From Jiangella sp. DSM 45060 (GTDB lineage: Bacteria; Actinomycetota; Actinomycetes; Jiangellales; Jiangellaceae), in the NCBI RefSeq assembly GCF_900105175.1, contig NZ_LT629771.1, positions 434,001 through 498,000 of the forward strand: a stretch of 64,000 nt of DNA. Reading direction: 5' to 3'. Under the pieces are notes generated by a model. That model searched no databases. It saw only the letters and a program-made list of their open reading frames with translations, and was not told the origin of the DNA. Below are positions 34,055 to 45,400 of the stretch, piece by piece (positions within the stretch are counted from its first letter, which is position 1; every line of letters begins with the position of its first letter). The translations under genes and the position numbers were made by a program.

Positions 34055-35140
34055 TCAGTGGGCCGTGGCGTGTGCCAGCTTTTCCAACGAGTGAACGAAC
34101 AGGTCGGCGTCGGCGTCCCAGCTGTAGTGCGCGATGACGGCGGCGCGCCCGGCCTCGGCCATGCGGGCCCGCTCCGCGGGGTCGGCCCGCAGCGCACGCA
34201 CCGCCGCCTCCGCCGCGTCGACGTCGCCGAACGGGACGATCGTGCCGCACCGGTGCCGCCTGATCAGCTCCGCCGACGCCGGGTTCGGCGTGCTGATGAC
34301 GGGCAGGCCGTGCGCCATGTACTCGACGATCTTCGTGGGCCGGGAGTGCGCGTAGTTGGGCTGCTCGTGCAGCAGGCTGAGCCCCGCCAGCGCACCCGGC
34401 AGCATCGTCAGCGCCTCGTCGTTGGGGACGAAGCCGTGCCACGTCACCGCGCCCTCGGCCTGCGCGGCCTCGATGGCCGCCTGACAGTCGGCGTCGGCCG
34501 GGCCGACCAGGTGCACCTGGATCTCCGGAGCCAGCCGCCGCCCCAGCTCCACCAGGTCGAGGCCGCCGCGCGCCGCCGTCAACCGGCCCAGGTAGATCAC
34601 GCGGTCGTCGACCCGCGTGCTGACGTCGTCGGGGATCGCCACGCTGTTCCGGACGATGGTGTGCTGCTTGCGGAAGCGGCCGGCGTACGACTCCTCGGCC
34701 AGCAGCAGCGGCATGCGGCGCTCGGCGTGCCGTTCGATGGCCCGGATCAGCGCCGCCCCCGCCGGGCGGCCGGCCCTCGGCAGCCAGGCCTTCATCCGCA
34801 GCGCCGCGGCGGTGTCCTCGTGGACGTCCCACACCAGGCCCGGGATGGTCAGGCCGATGCTGGCCAGCACCAGCTCCGGGTCGTGCATCAGGACGATGTC
34901 GAAGTCGCGGCCGCGCCGCTTCAGCAGCCGCCGCGCCGTCCGCATGGCCGTCAGCCGGTGCCGTCCGTGCGACCGCGGGATGTCGATGACGCTGAGGTCG
35001 CCCGGGATCGGCCGCCCGGTGGCGCTGAACGGCGCCGCCAGCGTCACCTCGTGCCCGGCCTCCCGCAACGCGACGATCTGCCGGTGCCTGATACGTGCGT
35101 CTTCCGGGTCGTGGACGACGGTCAGGACGAGGACGCGCAT
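34055..35140 (-). CDS. GT4 family glycosyltransferase
   Basis: 361 residues if it starts at MRVLVLTVVHDPEDARIR (ATG 35140). GT-B fold: N-terminal acceptor domain, VIYLGRLTAARGGLDLVELGRRL, HGFVPNDEA, and the donor-site E-x7-E motif in PTKIVEYMAHGLPVISTPNPAS. It transfers a sugar from a nucleotide donor in the cytosol. The ribosome site before ATG 35140 is poor; the frame is open to GTG 35302, and a TAGGAT -10-like box on the minus strand at 35326-35331 allows either start. It lies upstream of the methyltransferase gene. Confidence 0.82.
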   Translation of the reverse strand: MRVLVLTVVHDPEDARIRHRQIVALREAGHEVTLAAPFSATGRPIPGDLSVIDIPRSHGRHRLTAMRTARRLLKRRGRDFDIVLMHDPELVLASIGLTIPGLVWDVHEDTAAALRMKAWLPRAGRPAGAALIRAIERHAERRMPLLLAEESYAGRFRKQHTIVRNSVAIPDDVSTRVDDRVIYLGRLTAARGGLDLVELGRRLAPEIQVHLVGPADADCQAAIEAAQAEGAVTWHGFVPNDEALTMLPGALAGLSLLHEQPNYAHSRPTKIVEYMAHGLPVISTPNPASAELIRRHRCGTIVPFGDVDAAEAAVRALRADPAERARMAEAGRAAVIAHYSWDADADLFVHSLEKLAHATAH

Positions 35141-35632
35141 GGCGCTAGCTAGCCCGCCCGTTGACCGTGAGTCGTACTCGCACGTTCGTCCCCGACTTCC
35201 CATCGACACAGCCACACCCTGGAGAACGCTCATGCCCACCCGCACGGTTGCACGGTGAACGTTCCGGTTTCGCTGCGCCCCCACCTTGCCGTTCGGCCGC
35301 ACTGAGGCGGCGCATCACCCGGTGGATCCTACAGCAGCGCCCGGGCTCACCCCAGGCCCGGTTGGATTGTGCTGATACAGCCGCCCGGCCGGACTGCCCA
35401 GCGCGCACGTCGTGCGGCGTCCTGTCAGCGCGGTACCGGGATGCGCCCGCGCTCCCGAGGCGTCGCCTCCTTCGGTGTGGTGCGAAGCCCAGCCGATCCT
35501 GATCGACCGGTGCGGGGGCCAGGATCGCGGATCCCCATTGCTCGCCCGGTCGCTGGAACGACGGCCAGGTGTTGCTGTGGACCGTGTCTGTGGAACGCTG
35601 CGCTGTGGTTGCCGCGTTATCGCCCGACATAG
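35141..35632. other. Non-coding gap of about 490 bp
   Basis: It lies upstream of the GT4 gene and downstream of the immunity gene. No open frame here has convincing start signals or familiar protein sequence. The only candidate signal is TAGGAT on the minus strand at 35326-35331. It marks the edge between the glycan genes and the lower-GC toxin island. Confidence 0.6.
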
Positions 35633-36109
35633 TCAGGTCAGCGGCTCTGAGAACCCTTTCTCGTAGACGAGCTGTCCATGACTGGCGCGTTCGCCCAAGA
35701 ACTCGGCGATGAAAATGGCATGAGCGGCGTCGGCACTGTCGATTGCGAGGAGCGACGGCGACGACCATTCGAGCAGAGCGCCCGCTTCGGTGAGTTGCTC
35801 GTAGATCGCTTGTGCAGGATGGTCGGTATCGCCGAAGTAGGCGCGAAACGTGTACCGGCCCGAATGCCGTGTCGTGCGCAATACTGTGTAGTGATCGGAT
35901 GGTGATGCCTCGACGATGTCGCCGAGCGCCATGTCATAGACAACGAACGGTATACAGCAGATCTCGAAAAGGGACTCTTCAAGCTGCCGTGCCCACATCT
36001 GTTCGAACTTGAATGGCGCATCGGCTGCTGGTAGTCGGACGCGAACAATGAAATCCGCGCGATCCCGCCACGCGGGAGACTGATGAACCACAAATTCTTG
36101 GTCACTCAT
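35633..36109 (-). CDS. DUF4265-like protein, probable immunity protein of the RHS toxin
   Basis: 158 residues. The sequence matches my memory of DUF4265 proteins: MWARQLEESLFEICCIPFVVYDMALGDIVEA, then RHSGRYTFRAYFGD and LLEWSSPSLLAIDSADAA. The ATG at 36109 lies 4 bp after the stop of the giant toxin gene, the expected place for a cognate immunity gene in polymorphic toxin loci. The GC content is visibly lower than in neighbouring glycan genes, as is the toxin tip. It should bind and block the HNH nuclease in the cytosol; this is inferred from position and family. Confidence 0.75.
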   Translation of the reverse strand: MSDQEFVVHQSPAWRDRADFIVRVRLPAADAPFKFEQMWARQLEESLFEICCIPFVVYDMALGDIVEASPSDHYTVLRTTRHSGRYTFRAYFGDTDHPAQAIYEQLTEAGALLEWSSPSLLAIDSADAAHAIFIAEFLGERASHGQLVYEKGFSEPLT

Positions 36110-36113
36110 TTCA

Positions 36114-36461
36114 CTAATTCCAATGCGCGGGTGGCCAGGGACCGCTGTATCCGGCCGGTGGGTTGACAGGATGGTCGCGATCCCTCTTCGAGGCGTTGCA
36201 ATGACTGCAGGCTACCTGCCCGTTGTCCGTGGTGGCGTTCCCTCCTCGCGAGCGCGGCACAGCGTGGTCAGCCTGCGGACGGTCTGTCGACATACGACAG
36301 TAGACGCACGTATAGGAGCCGTCGCTGGAATAGCTCCTGTTGTCAGCGAGAATCCTGTCGCGGATGCTACGTGGGAACGGCTCGCCGGCCGTGGCATCGC
36401 CCGCGGAACCGGGCTTGATCGGCGGAAATGCTTCACCTGCGGCGCCGCAGCCGTCATTGGT
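36114..36461 (-). other. Variable HNH nuclease toxin tip (C-terminal 115 residues)
   Basis: This segment follows the Hint-domain VHN junction. It holds two CxxC zinc pairs (CVYC, CSHC), the ADHAVPRSRGG HNH core, the Asn of TDNGQ, and a Pro/Trp-rich end (GYSGPWPPAHWN). Its GC content is clearly lower than that of the rest of the gene, as expected for an exchanged toxin cassette. It probably cleaves DNA in a target cell. Confidence 0.8.
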
Positions 36462-39400
36462 GTTGTGGACGAGGATGTCGTTTTCGCCGACATGGTAGGT
36501 GTGGATGTCGGCGATCGTGAGGTTGTAGGCGAGCCCGGCGTAGGCCGACGCCTCGTCGATGCCGCCGACGGTCAGGAGACGGCCGTCGGCGGTGAGAACG
36601 GAGTCGCCGGTGTCGATGGCGGCGGCGTCCTGGAACTCCTGCTCGCTGGCGTTCCAGAACGGGTGGTCCTCAGTTGTCGTGATGGTGGTGCCGTTGACCT
36701 CGAGGTCGACGAGGCTGTCCTCGTGCATCCACACGTGGGTGACGGCCTTGGCGGCCTGTTCGCCGGTCTCGGGGTCAGTGGCGACGACCTCGTCGCCGAC
36801 TTCGACGTCTTGGATGGCTTTTCGGGTGCCGTCACCCATGAGTACCAAGGTCGTGCCGGCGAACGACTTCATGCCGCAAGCTCTTGCGGCTGTCGCAAGT
36901 TCCTCCGCGACATTGTCGGCAGCGCGCACACCGTCAATCACATGGTTCGTCGTCCGGATTGCGGTGCGCGCGACAGCAGCGCCTGGAATGAAGTTGGAAC
37001 CGGCCCACAGGCATGCAACCGCATCGCCCTGGAAGCAGTTGACGAAGTCGTCAGCACCGATCAACCATCCGATCGGCCCCAGTGAGTCGAGGAAACCTCC
37101 TGTCGGCCTGTGTCTGGCCTGCGCGATTGCTTGCTCAAGCGGTACATACGAGGTTGCGGGAGTGCTTGGTCCGCTATAGACGTGCTTGACTGGCGCGATC
37201 CCGTAGCCGCTGGCGGCCGGACCATAGTTCGTGTGTCCGCTTTGCAGGCCTTGCCCAGGCGGTTGTTTGTTGCCGAGGGGGCCTCCGACGGCCGGCGGGT
37301 GTTTGGGGATGACGCCGCCGATGGTGGCCGCGCGCGTTCCCATCTGGTTGGACGGGAAGAGGCCGGTGGGGTCGCTGCCCGTGATCGGGCTGTTGTTCGC
37401 GTACGCGTACCCGTGCATCTGCTGCGGCATCATGTGGTCGATGACCGGGTCCACCGACAGGAAGCGGCCGATCACGGGGTCGTAGGCGCGGGCGCCCATC
37501 TGGATTAGCCCGGTGGCGTCGTCCTCGATGCCGGTGTGGAAGCCGCGGTCCGTCGGGAAGGTGCCGACCGAGCCCGTGGAGCCGCGGTAGTTGCCGAACG
37601 GGTCGCGGTCCTTGTTCTTGACCGAGCTGCTGTCGGCGTCGATGGCGGTGTCCGCGCTGCCGTTGTGGTCGGCGTACAGGTCCTGCAGGCCGCCGGAGGG
37701 ACTGCGGACGGAGATGGTCTGGCCGCCGAAGGAGTAGTACCGCCGGGCCGAGACCGCGTTGGTGGCGCGGTTCAGCTCGAGGTCGTGCCCGGGCAGGTAG
37801 ATCGTCACCGTGTCGGGGTCGCGGCGGACGAGACGGTCGCCGTCGGCGGTGTAGATGAAGGAGGAGGCGCCGGCGGAGGTGCTGGCGGTCTTGACGCGGC
37901 CTTCGACGTCCCAGGTGTAGGACTTACTGCCGGCAGTCAGCGTGTTGCCGGTGTTGTCGTAGGTGTAGGAGGTCGTGGTGGAACCGGCGGTGGACGACGT
38001 GAGCGTGTGCGGCTGCGGCGAGCCCGCTGCCGGGTAGGCGTACGTCGTCGTCGCGAGGTTCTCGGTGCCGGCCGACGACAGGCGGGTGCGGACCAGTGAG
38101 GTCCGGTTGCCGGTCAGGTCGTAGGTGTACTCGTGGTGATAGTTGTCCGTCCCTCCGCTGGTCGGCGGCAGGTCCGGTGTGTCGCAGCCGGTGTCGGTCG
38201 CCGTGAAGGCCTTGGTCAGCCGCCGCAGGTAGTCGTACGAGAAGCACTGGACGTCCGCCGTGCCGCCGGAGGGGAGGTCCGCGATCCTGGTGACGTTGCC
38301 GGCCGGGTCGTAGGCGTAGCGCAGGTCGGAATAGACGGACTGATCCTCGCGGTCGATCCGCGACCGGAGCAGTCTCCGGGTGCCGGCCTCGTACTGGTTC
38401 GTCTGCCACGACGCGGTGCCGTACTGGCCCTGGCCACGACGCAGGATCTCACCGTAGGGCGACCAGATCGTGTCGACGGCGTACGTGTTGTAGCCGTACA
38501 TCCAGTCCTCGACGCCCGTTGCCTCGTACCGGTGTTGCAGCGTCTCCTCCGGCAGCCCGCCGATCGCCGGCATCGTCGTCGTCGCGACGGAGCCGTCCGG
38601 GTTGTAGGTGTTGGAGAAGACGTACTGGCCGGCCAGCGCGCCCTCGGTCGCCGAGATGCTGACGCGGCTGCCGAGCGGCCGGTAGGCGTCGTCGTACCCG
38701 GTGATCGCCGTCGTGTACGTCGACGTGCCCTCGCGCCGGAACGACAGCGTCGGCTGGCCCAGCTCCAGCGTGTCGTACCGCCACTCGGCGATGGCGGTCG
38801 TGGTGACCGCGCCCTGGTGCGTCGACGTCTTCCGGCCGAGCGCGTCGTAGGTGTAGGAGAGCGTCCGGTTCTCGGAATCCGTAGTCGACGTCAGCTGACC
38901 GGCGGCGTCGTAGGTCAGCTGCGTCGTCCCGGTGTCGGGGTCGGTCTTCTGGACCTGCCGGCCGCGCAGATCGTACTCGTACGACCAGACGTTGCCGGCG
39001 ACGTCGGTGACCGTCGCCAGTTGGCCGGCCGGTGTGTACGTGTATCGGGTCGCGTCGTTGGCGCCCGCCGGGGAGCTGCCGTGGTACTGCAGCAGCCGCT
39101 GCGCGCGGCCGCGGGCGTCATGGAAGACGGCGGTCGGCGTGTCGCCGGTCGGCGGGTCGACACGGGTGTGGTCGCCGCGATAGTCGGTCGTCGTCCGCCA
39201 CTTCTCCGTGTTGCTCTCGTAGAAGGCCGAGACGATCTCGCGACCGGCGCCGTCGTACGACGTGCGCGTGCTGGCCGGCACCACGTCGCTCGGCAGGAAT
39301 CGCGTCGCCGAAGCCGCCTGCGAGTTGTAGTAGGGCCCGTTGACCTCGACCGCGAGCCCGCGCGAGTCGTACGCGGTGTCAACGACGAGGCGGCCGGGCT

Positions 39401-42400
39401 CGGCCTCGCTCGCCGAGGGAGTCTGTGTCTGCAGGATGCGCCCGAAGCCGTCGAACAGCTCGTAGCCGATCGCCTGGGCTCCCGACGGCAGCAGCGTCTT
39501 GGTCGCGACGGTGCTGGCCGCGTCGTTGTCGACGGTGTAGACGTACTCGGTCGTCGGGGTCTGGCTGGTCGTGCGGTCGGTGCCCCACACCTTGAGCAGC
39601 CGGCCGAGCGCGTCGTAGCGCAGCGTGGTCGTGCGGTTGTTGGCGTCGACGACGCTGACCGGATTGCCGTGGTAGGTGGTCATCGTCGTGGTCGCGACGT
39701 GTCCGGCCGCATTGGTGGTGGCGATCTTCTGGGTCAGCCCGGTGGAGACATTGGTGTAGGCCAGCGTCGTCGTCCGGTTCAGCGCGTCGGTCGACGACGT
39801 CGGTCGCCCGTAGCCGTCGTAGGTGGACGTGCCCGCCGTGACGTACACCGGTCCGGAGGCCCACGAGTCCAGTTCCTCGGTCAGCGTCACGTTGCCCCGG
39901 CTGGGCGCCGCCCCCACCACGCCACCGTCGTAGCCGAACCGCTGGTCGGTCACCACGTGGCCGGGCCGGGTCGGCGTGGTCGCACACTCGACGGACACCG
40001 TCTCGACCCGCGACGGCCGGTCGACGATGTGCGCGGTGGTGTTGCGTGCATAGGTCGTCCGGATACACAGATCGTCCGAGGTGGTCGACGTGTCGCCGCG
40101 GTCGTCGGTCTGGGTGCGCATGCCGTACGAGTCGTAGGTGTGGACGACGTCGGTCGTGCGCCAGCCCGCGTTGGGCAGCTTGGCGGTGAACGTACGGGTC
40201 CGCCGCAGATCGACGATGTGGGCGGTGTCGGTGCCGTCGGACGCGGTGGCGGCCGAGATCCACGGGTCGTTGATGGCCTTCGAGACGATCTGGTCGCCGT
40301 CGTAGGCGATCGTCTCGCGGACGAACCCGGCCAGCCGCTCGTGGTCCGCGATGGCGGCGCCTTCGGAGTCCACGACGTCGACGTTGCGGGTGCCGCTGGG
40401 CAGGTGGTCGCCGTCCATGCCGCGCATGTAGAGCGTCGACGTCTTGATCGGCTCCCGGCCCAGCTCGCCGAGGCCGGCGGTGGTGACGACCGTGCCGTAG
40501 CCGCGCCACTCGCCCCAGGTGCGCTGGTCCTCCGGGACCAGTTCGCTGTCCTGGTACGCCCACGCCGGTTCGCCCTCGTAGGTGTAGTGCGTCTCCTGGG
40601 CGAGACCGCTCTGGAACATGTCGTCGGTCACGACGGAGCTGACCAGGTACTTGTGGAACCAGTGCCGTTCCGGTTCCGCCGCTCCCTCCGGCGTGTAGAA
40701 GACCGGGAAGCAGTTCATCGTGTTCGACTGGGGTGCACTCGGCACGTTCGACGAAGTGCACTCGCGGGAGGCGTAGTTGACCGCGATCCGGCCGCCGGTC
40801 TCGTTCCGGATGGTCCGCACCCGCCATTTGTTCAGCGGCGGCGCGTTGTCGATGCCGTCGACGCGGTTGGGCAGGTTCTCGCCGTGGAACACCACGCCGG
40901 GCAGTTCAAGGCTGCCGCCGGCCAGGCCGGTGTGGGTGATGCGGCCGAGCCAGAGGGCGCGGGCCGACCCGTCGCCGGTGCTGGGGAACTGGTGCCCCAG
41001 TGTCCACTGGTCCGCCGCGACGTGGCGGTCGCCGGACAGCACCTGCGTGGTGACGGTGGTCAGCCGCTTGCGGCTGAAGAAGGTCGGCGAGACCCGGGTG
41101 GTGCAGGTCGAGGTGGACGTGCAGATCTGGTCGAACGGCACGTCTGGCCAGGCGTGCGCCGTCGACGCCGTCGGGTTCCCGGTGCAGTCGATCGACGACG
41201 TCGGATGGCAGCGTTCGGTGACGCCGAAGACGACCTTGGCCGGTGCCTCCGTGGTGTGCGAGGTGCCCACGCGCTCGCCGTACTCGATCATCGAGAGGTA
41301 GCCGCCGCGGGTGTAGGCCACCGAGACGTCGTTCAGGTTCTGGCCGTACCGGTTGCTCTCCTTGACGTACGAGTAGGTGATGGCGTTGCCGTCGGTGTCC
41401 ACGACGTAGTCGAGGTTCCAGCGCCAGGCCTGCTGGCAGAACGAGTCAGCGAACGCGGTCGCCCGACACGGCTCGCCGGCGTGATTGCCGGCCACCGGCA
41501 CCGTGAACGCCGAGTTGGTCGGTGCCGTGTCGGCGGCGTCGCGTTTGTGCAGGCCGAAGTAGTACTGGGTGCCGTCGGTCGTGGTGACCCGCCAGTGCTC
41601 GCCGTCGTTGTCGCCGTTCGCCGCGCCGGTCAGGTGCTCGATGCGTGATCCGTCGTCGTTGAGCGGGCGCCAGGTCTGCCCGTCCGCGTCGAGGATCATC
41701 TCGGTCGCCGTGCCGTTGAGCGACAGGAAGACCGAACTGCTCTTCCAGCACAGGTCGCCGGTCTTGCGGGTGTTGTTCGCGCCCGAGCCCATGTCGTCGG
41801 CGCAGGCGGCGAAGCGACGTTCGATGTACCCGGGATCGAGGGAGTGCCCCTCACCGATCCAGGACGTCTGGTTGTTCGTGGAGCTCACCCGGCCGTCGAC
41901 CGAGGCCGAGGAGTAGTCGATGCTCAATGACGGGTTCAGCCCACCGGCGGTCGGCGGGACCCGCAGCGGATAGCTCCAGGTGAAGGCGCCTGACGAGCCG
42001 CCGCCGGACCAGTTCGACGACGGTGCGAGCGACGTCGCCTTGTAGTCGCCCTGTGGGCCGGACGGCGCCGACGCCACGGCGAACCAGCCTCCGCCGTCGG
42101 TGGCGACGTCGGCGGCGACGGTCCTCGCCGCGAGATCGTTGTCTGACACGAGGGGCGTCAGCTCGCAGATCGTGATCGGGTCGGCCGCGGAATCGCATGG
42201 CGTGATCTGGTAGAGCACCAGTCGTGAGCCGTAGGCCGCGCCATAGGTCGTGAACTGCGAGTAGTTCACCGAGATCCGGACGTCGCCGGTGAGCGTGGTG
42301 CCGGCGGTCGCGGGCGCGACCTGCAGCATCATGCCGGGTAGCTCGGCGGCCTCGACCACGGTCTGGTCCACCTTGCGCACCTGCAGGTCGGTGCCCGGTG

Positions 42401-45400
42401 CCACCGCGCCGGGAGCCTGGGAGGCCGCGAGGGTCACGGGCAGCCCGGCCGCGGTGGCCGGCTCCGTCGCCAGCCGGACGGTGGACTGCGTGGCGGCCGG
42501 CCACGCGGCAGCGGCCGGATACGGGAACACCGGCTCGCTCGGTGGGTTGACGACGACCGGCGGGAGGGCACCGGCGATGGAGGCCGTCCTCTGGAAGGCC
42601 GGTGCGGTCACGTCCTCCGGGACGTCGGGGACCGACTGGGAGTCGTTCATGACCCGCTGGACGCTCTGCGCGTCGAGCGGTGCGGGATAGATGCGGACGT
42701 CGTCGATGCTGCCCCGCCAGCCCTCGACGCCGGAGCCGCCCACCTGGCCTCCGCCGATCCGCATCGGAGCGGAGAATGGGTGGGTCTGAGTGACGTTCGT
42801 GGCCTGGGCGGCCTGGTCGCCGTTGACGAACAGGGTGAACGTCTTGGCGGTGGCGTCGTAAACGGCTGCGAGATGGGTCCAGGTATTCGTGGCGACGGCC
42901 GGCGAGCTCGCCGACACGATGGTGAGCGGCGGTGACGACGCCGTGTCGGAGCGAGCGGCGATCGCGGCCCACTTGCCGCCCGAGTAGCCGAGCCGGAACC
43001 CGGAGACGTACTGACCGTCCTGGCTCACCGCGGTCCGGTTCGAGGCGGTGTCCGTGAGCTTGACCCACGCGGTCGCGGTGTAGCCGACGAGATCGTCGTT
43101 GAGCACTGGAGCCGCGGTGACGCCGACGCCTGCGGTCGCGGTGAAGTCGAGTGAACCGCTAGCCGGGTTCGCGGCGCCGCGCCAGTCAGCGCCCCAGTCC
43201 GGGGTCGCTCGGGTCAGCGTGTGTCCGCTGCCGGTCTGGTCGGCCACCGTGGCGCCGCTACCCTCGTTCATCAGCCAGACGGCGATCGGGTCGCTGCCGC
43301 CGACCATGAACACGTAGGTGGCGTGATCGCTGACATTGCCGGCGCGGTCGACGCTCTGGACGTAGAGGGTGTTGACGCCGAACTGAGTCGGTGCGAGGTT
43401 GACGCTCGCCGGACCGCCCAGCGTGGCGTTGTCCACCGACTTGTTCAGGGCGTCGCTGTTGAGCGAGTAGTTGTACCGGTCGACGTCGGACACCCCATTG
43501 GCGCCGAACGTGAACGTCCCGGACTGGCCGATGCCGCCGGCCCACTGCTCCTCCGGGTACTGCGACGACGTGATGGTCGGCGGCTGGCTCGGCCTGACAG
43601 TGTCGACCGTGAGCTCGCAGCTCTGGCTCCACCCGCTCCAGGCGCTGTCGTCGGTCGCCTTCACCCGCCACTGATAGGTGCCGTCGCCCAGCGTGGGGAG
43701 TTGGATGCTCATCCGGCCCTGTGCCCGCAGCGATGTGGAGAGCGCCCACCACGCACTCGTCGTGGGTGCGGTGCGGCGATACTCCAGCCACATCCGGACG
43801 TTCTGCGGATCCGGGTCGGTCACGTTCGCCCAGGCGATCGGGGTGTTGTCCGGGACGAAGGGCCGCGCGGAACCAGCGACGCAGTCGGTCTCGGGGGAGC
43901 TGGTCTCGAGGCCGGTGGGCAGTCTGGGGTAGGTGTTGTACTCCACCGTGAGGACGGGGTACATGGTGCGCGCGGGGTCGGTGACGTTCTCGAACCGGCG
44001 CCAACCGTCCCGGTCGCCCTCGTCAGCCGAGCGCAGCCCCAGGGTGAACGCGGCCCAGCCCTCTGCGGCGGCCGTCGTGGCGATGGACGTGGCGTTCCAC
44101 TCGGTGCGGACCGGGTTGCTGCAGACGTCCTCGTGACCGTGCGCGCGAGTCGCGGTCGCTACGTGCGTGCGCATCATCGGACCCGGCCAGCCGTTCTCAG
44201 GACGGATGCCGTCGGTGAACCACAGTTGGACGCCCGGACCGTACGAGGGGAGGTCGCAGTCCCAGTTCGGCGAATGGACCTGCCGGTGGGCGAAGGTCGC
44301 GGAGAGAATCTGCTTGCCGGCCAGGCCGCGGTAGTCGACGGCGTAGAAGACCCGGGACACCTTGTTCTGCGAGGTCCAGCCGTCGTAGCCGACGCGGGCT
44401 TCCTCGGTCGCGCTGTTGTAGAACTTGTAGCCGTTGGACCAGACCATGTGCCAGTACTGGTGGTAGCGCGACGCCGAGGGGTCGATGACCACCGGGAACA
44501 CCGTCTCGGGGTCGGTGAGCAGGGTCTGGTCCGGCGTGATGGTCAGCGTGTCGCCCTGGACCTCGATCGGCATGACGGCGGAGTCCTCGCCCTCGCCGCG
44601 CCCGACCACGTCGGCCGACGGCGGCTCGGGGGCCGGCACCGCGTCGACGGAACCGTCCGTCGACCGCATCAGCTGACCTGCCATCGCCGCCGGCTCGGGA
44701 GCGGACTCCCACATCCGCGGCACCGGAACGGTGAACGCCGGCTTGCCGTCACCGCGGTTGATCATCAGCCCGCCTGCGTCGTCCGGCGTGGGCTGCAGGC
44801 CCGTGCTGGTCTGCATCGGGAAGCTGAGCTCGGCCAGCTCCGGGTTGGCCGCCGCCTCCGGGGTCTTGACGACGAGGTACTGGCTGAAGCCGCTCAATCC
44901 GGCTTCGACCACCAGGTCCACGCCAGGGAGCACTTCGGGATAGGTGGCCGTGGCGCCGTCGAGCACCGGCTCAGGCAGCGGCCCCGTCCAGCCCAGCGAC
45001 ATCCACTCGCTGCCCTCGGCGATGCGGACCAGCGGGGCGCCCGCGCCACCGCCGGAGAGCACGACCTCGGTCGGGGTCGCGACGGTGGCGACGGTGCCGT
45101 CGGGCTGCTCGACCAGCGTGGGGTCGACGCCCTGCCAGTCGCCGGCGGCGTCGCGGACTCGGACCGGAACCGGCGACAGCTCGGCCGTCTGCGTCCCGTC
45201 CGGATTGACGAAGTAGGTGTTCCGGTCGGTACGGGCCTCCTCGACCTCGACCCGCTCACCCGACTCGGCGGCCTCCGCCAGCGCGATCTCGGTCGCCGCG
45301 CCGATCCGCAGCCCCAGATTCGGCCCGGTCTTCGGCCCCGGATCGGCCGGTTCGGCCTCTGGTCCGAGCACCGGTTCCGGTGGCGCGGAGGCTTCCACCG

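Noticed and set aside
38133..41648. 1171-codon plus-strand frame inside the giant toxin gene
   Set aside because: Antisense to RHS repeats; low-complexity Val/Arg/Gly sequence with no motifs.
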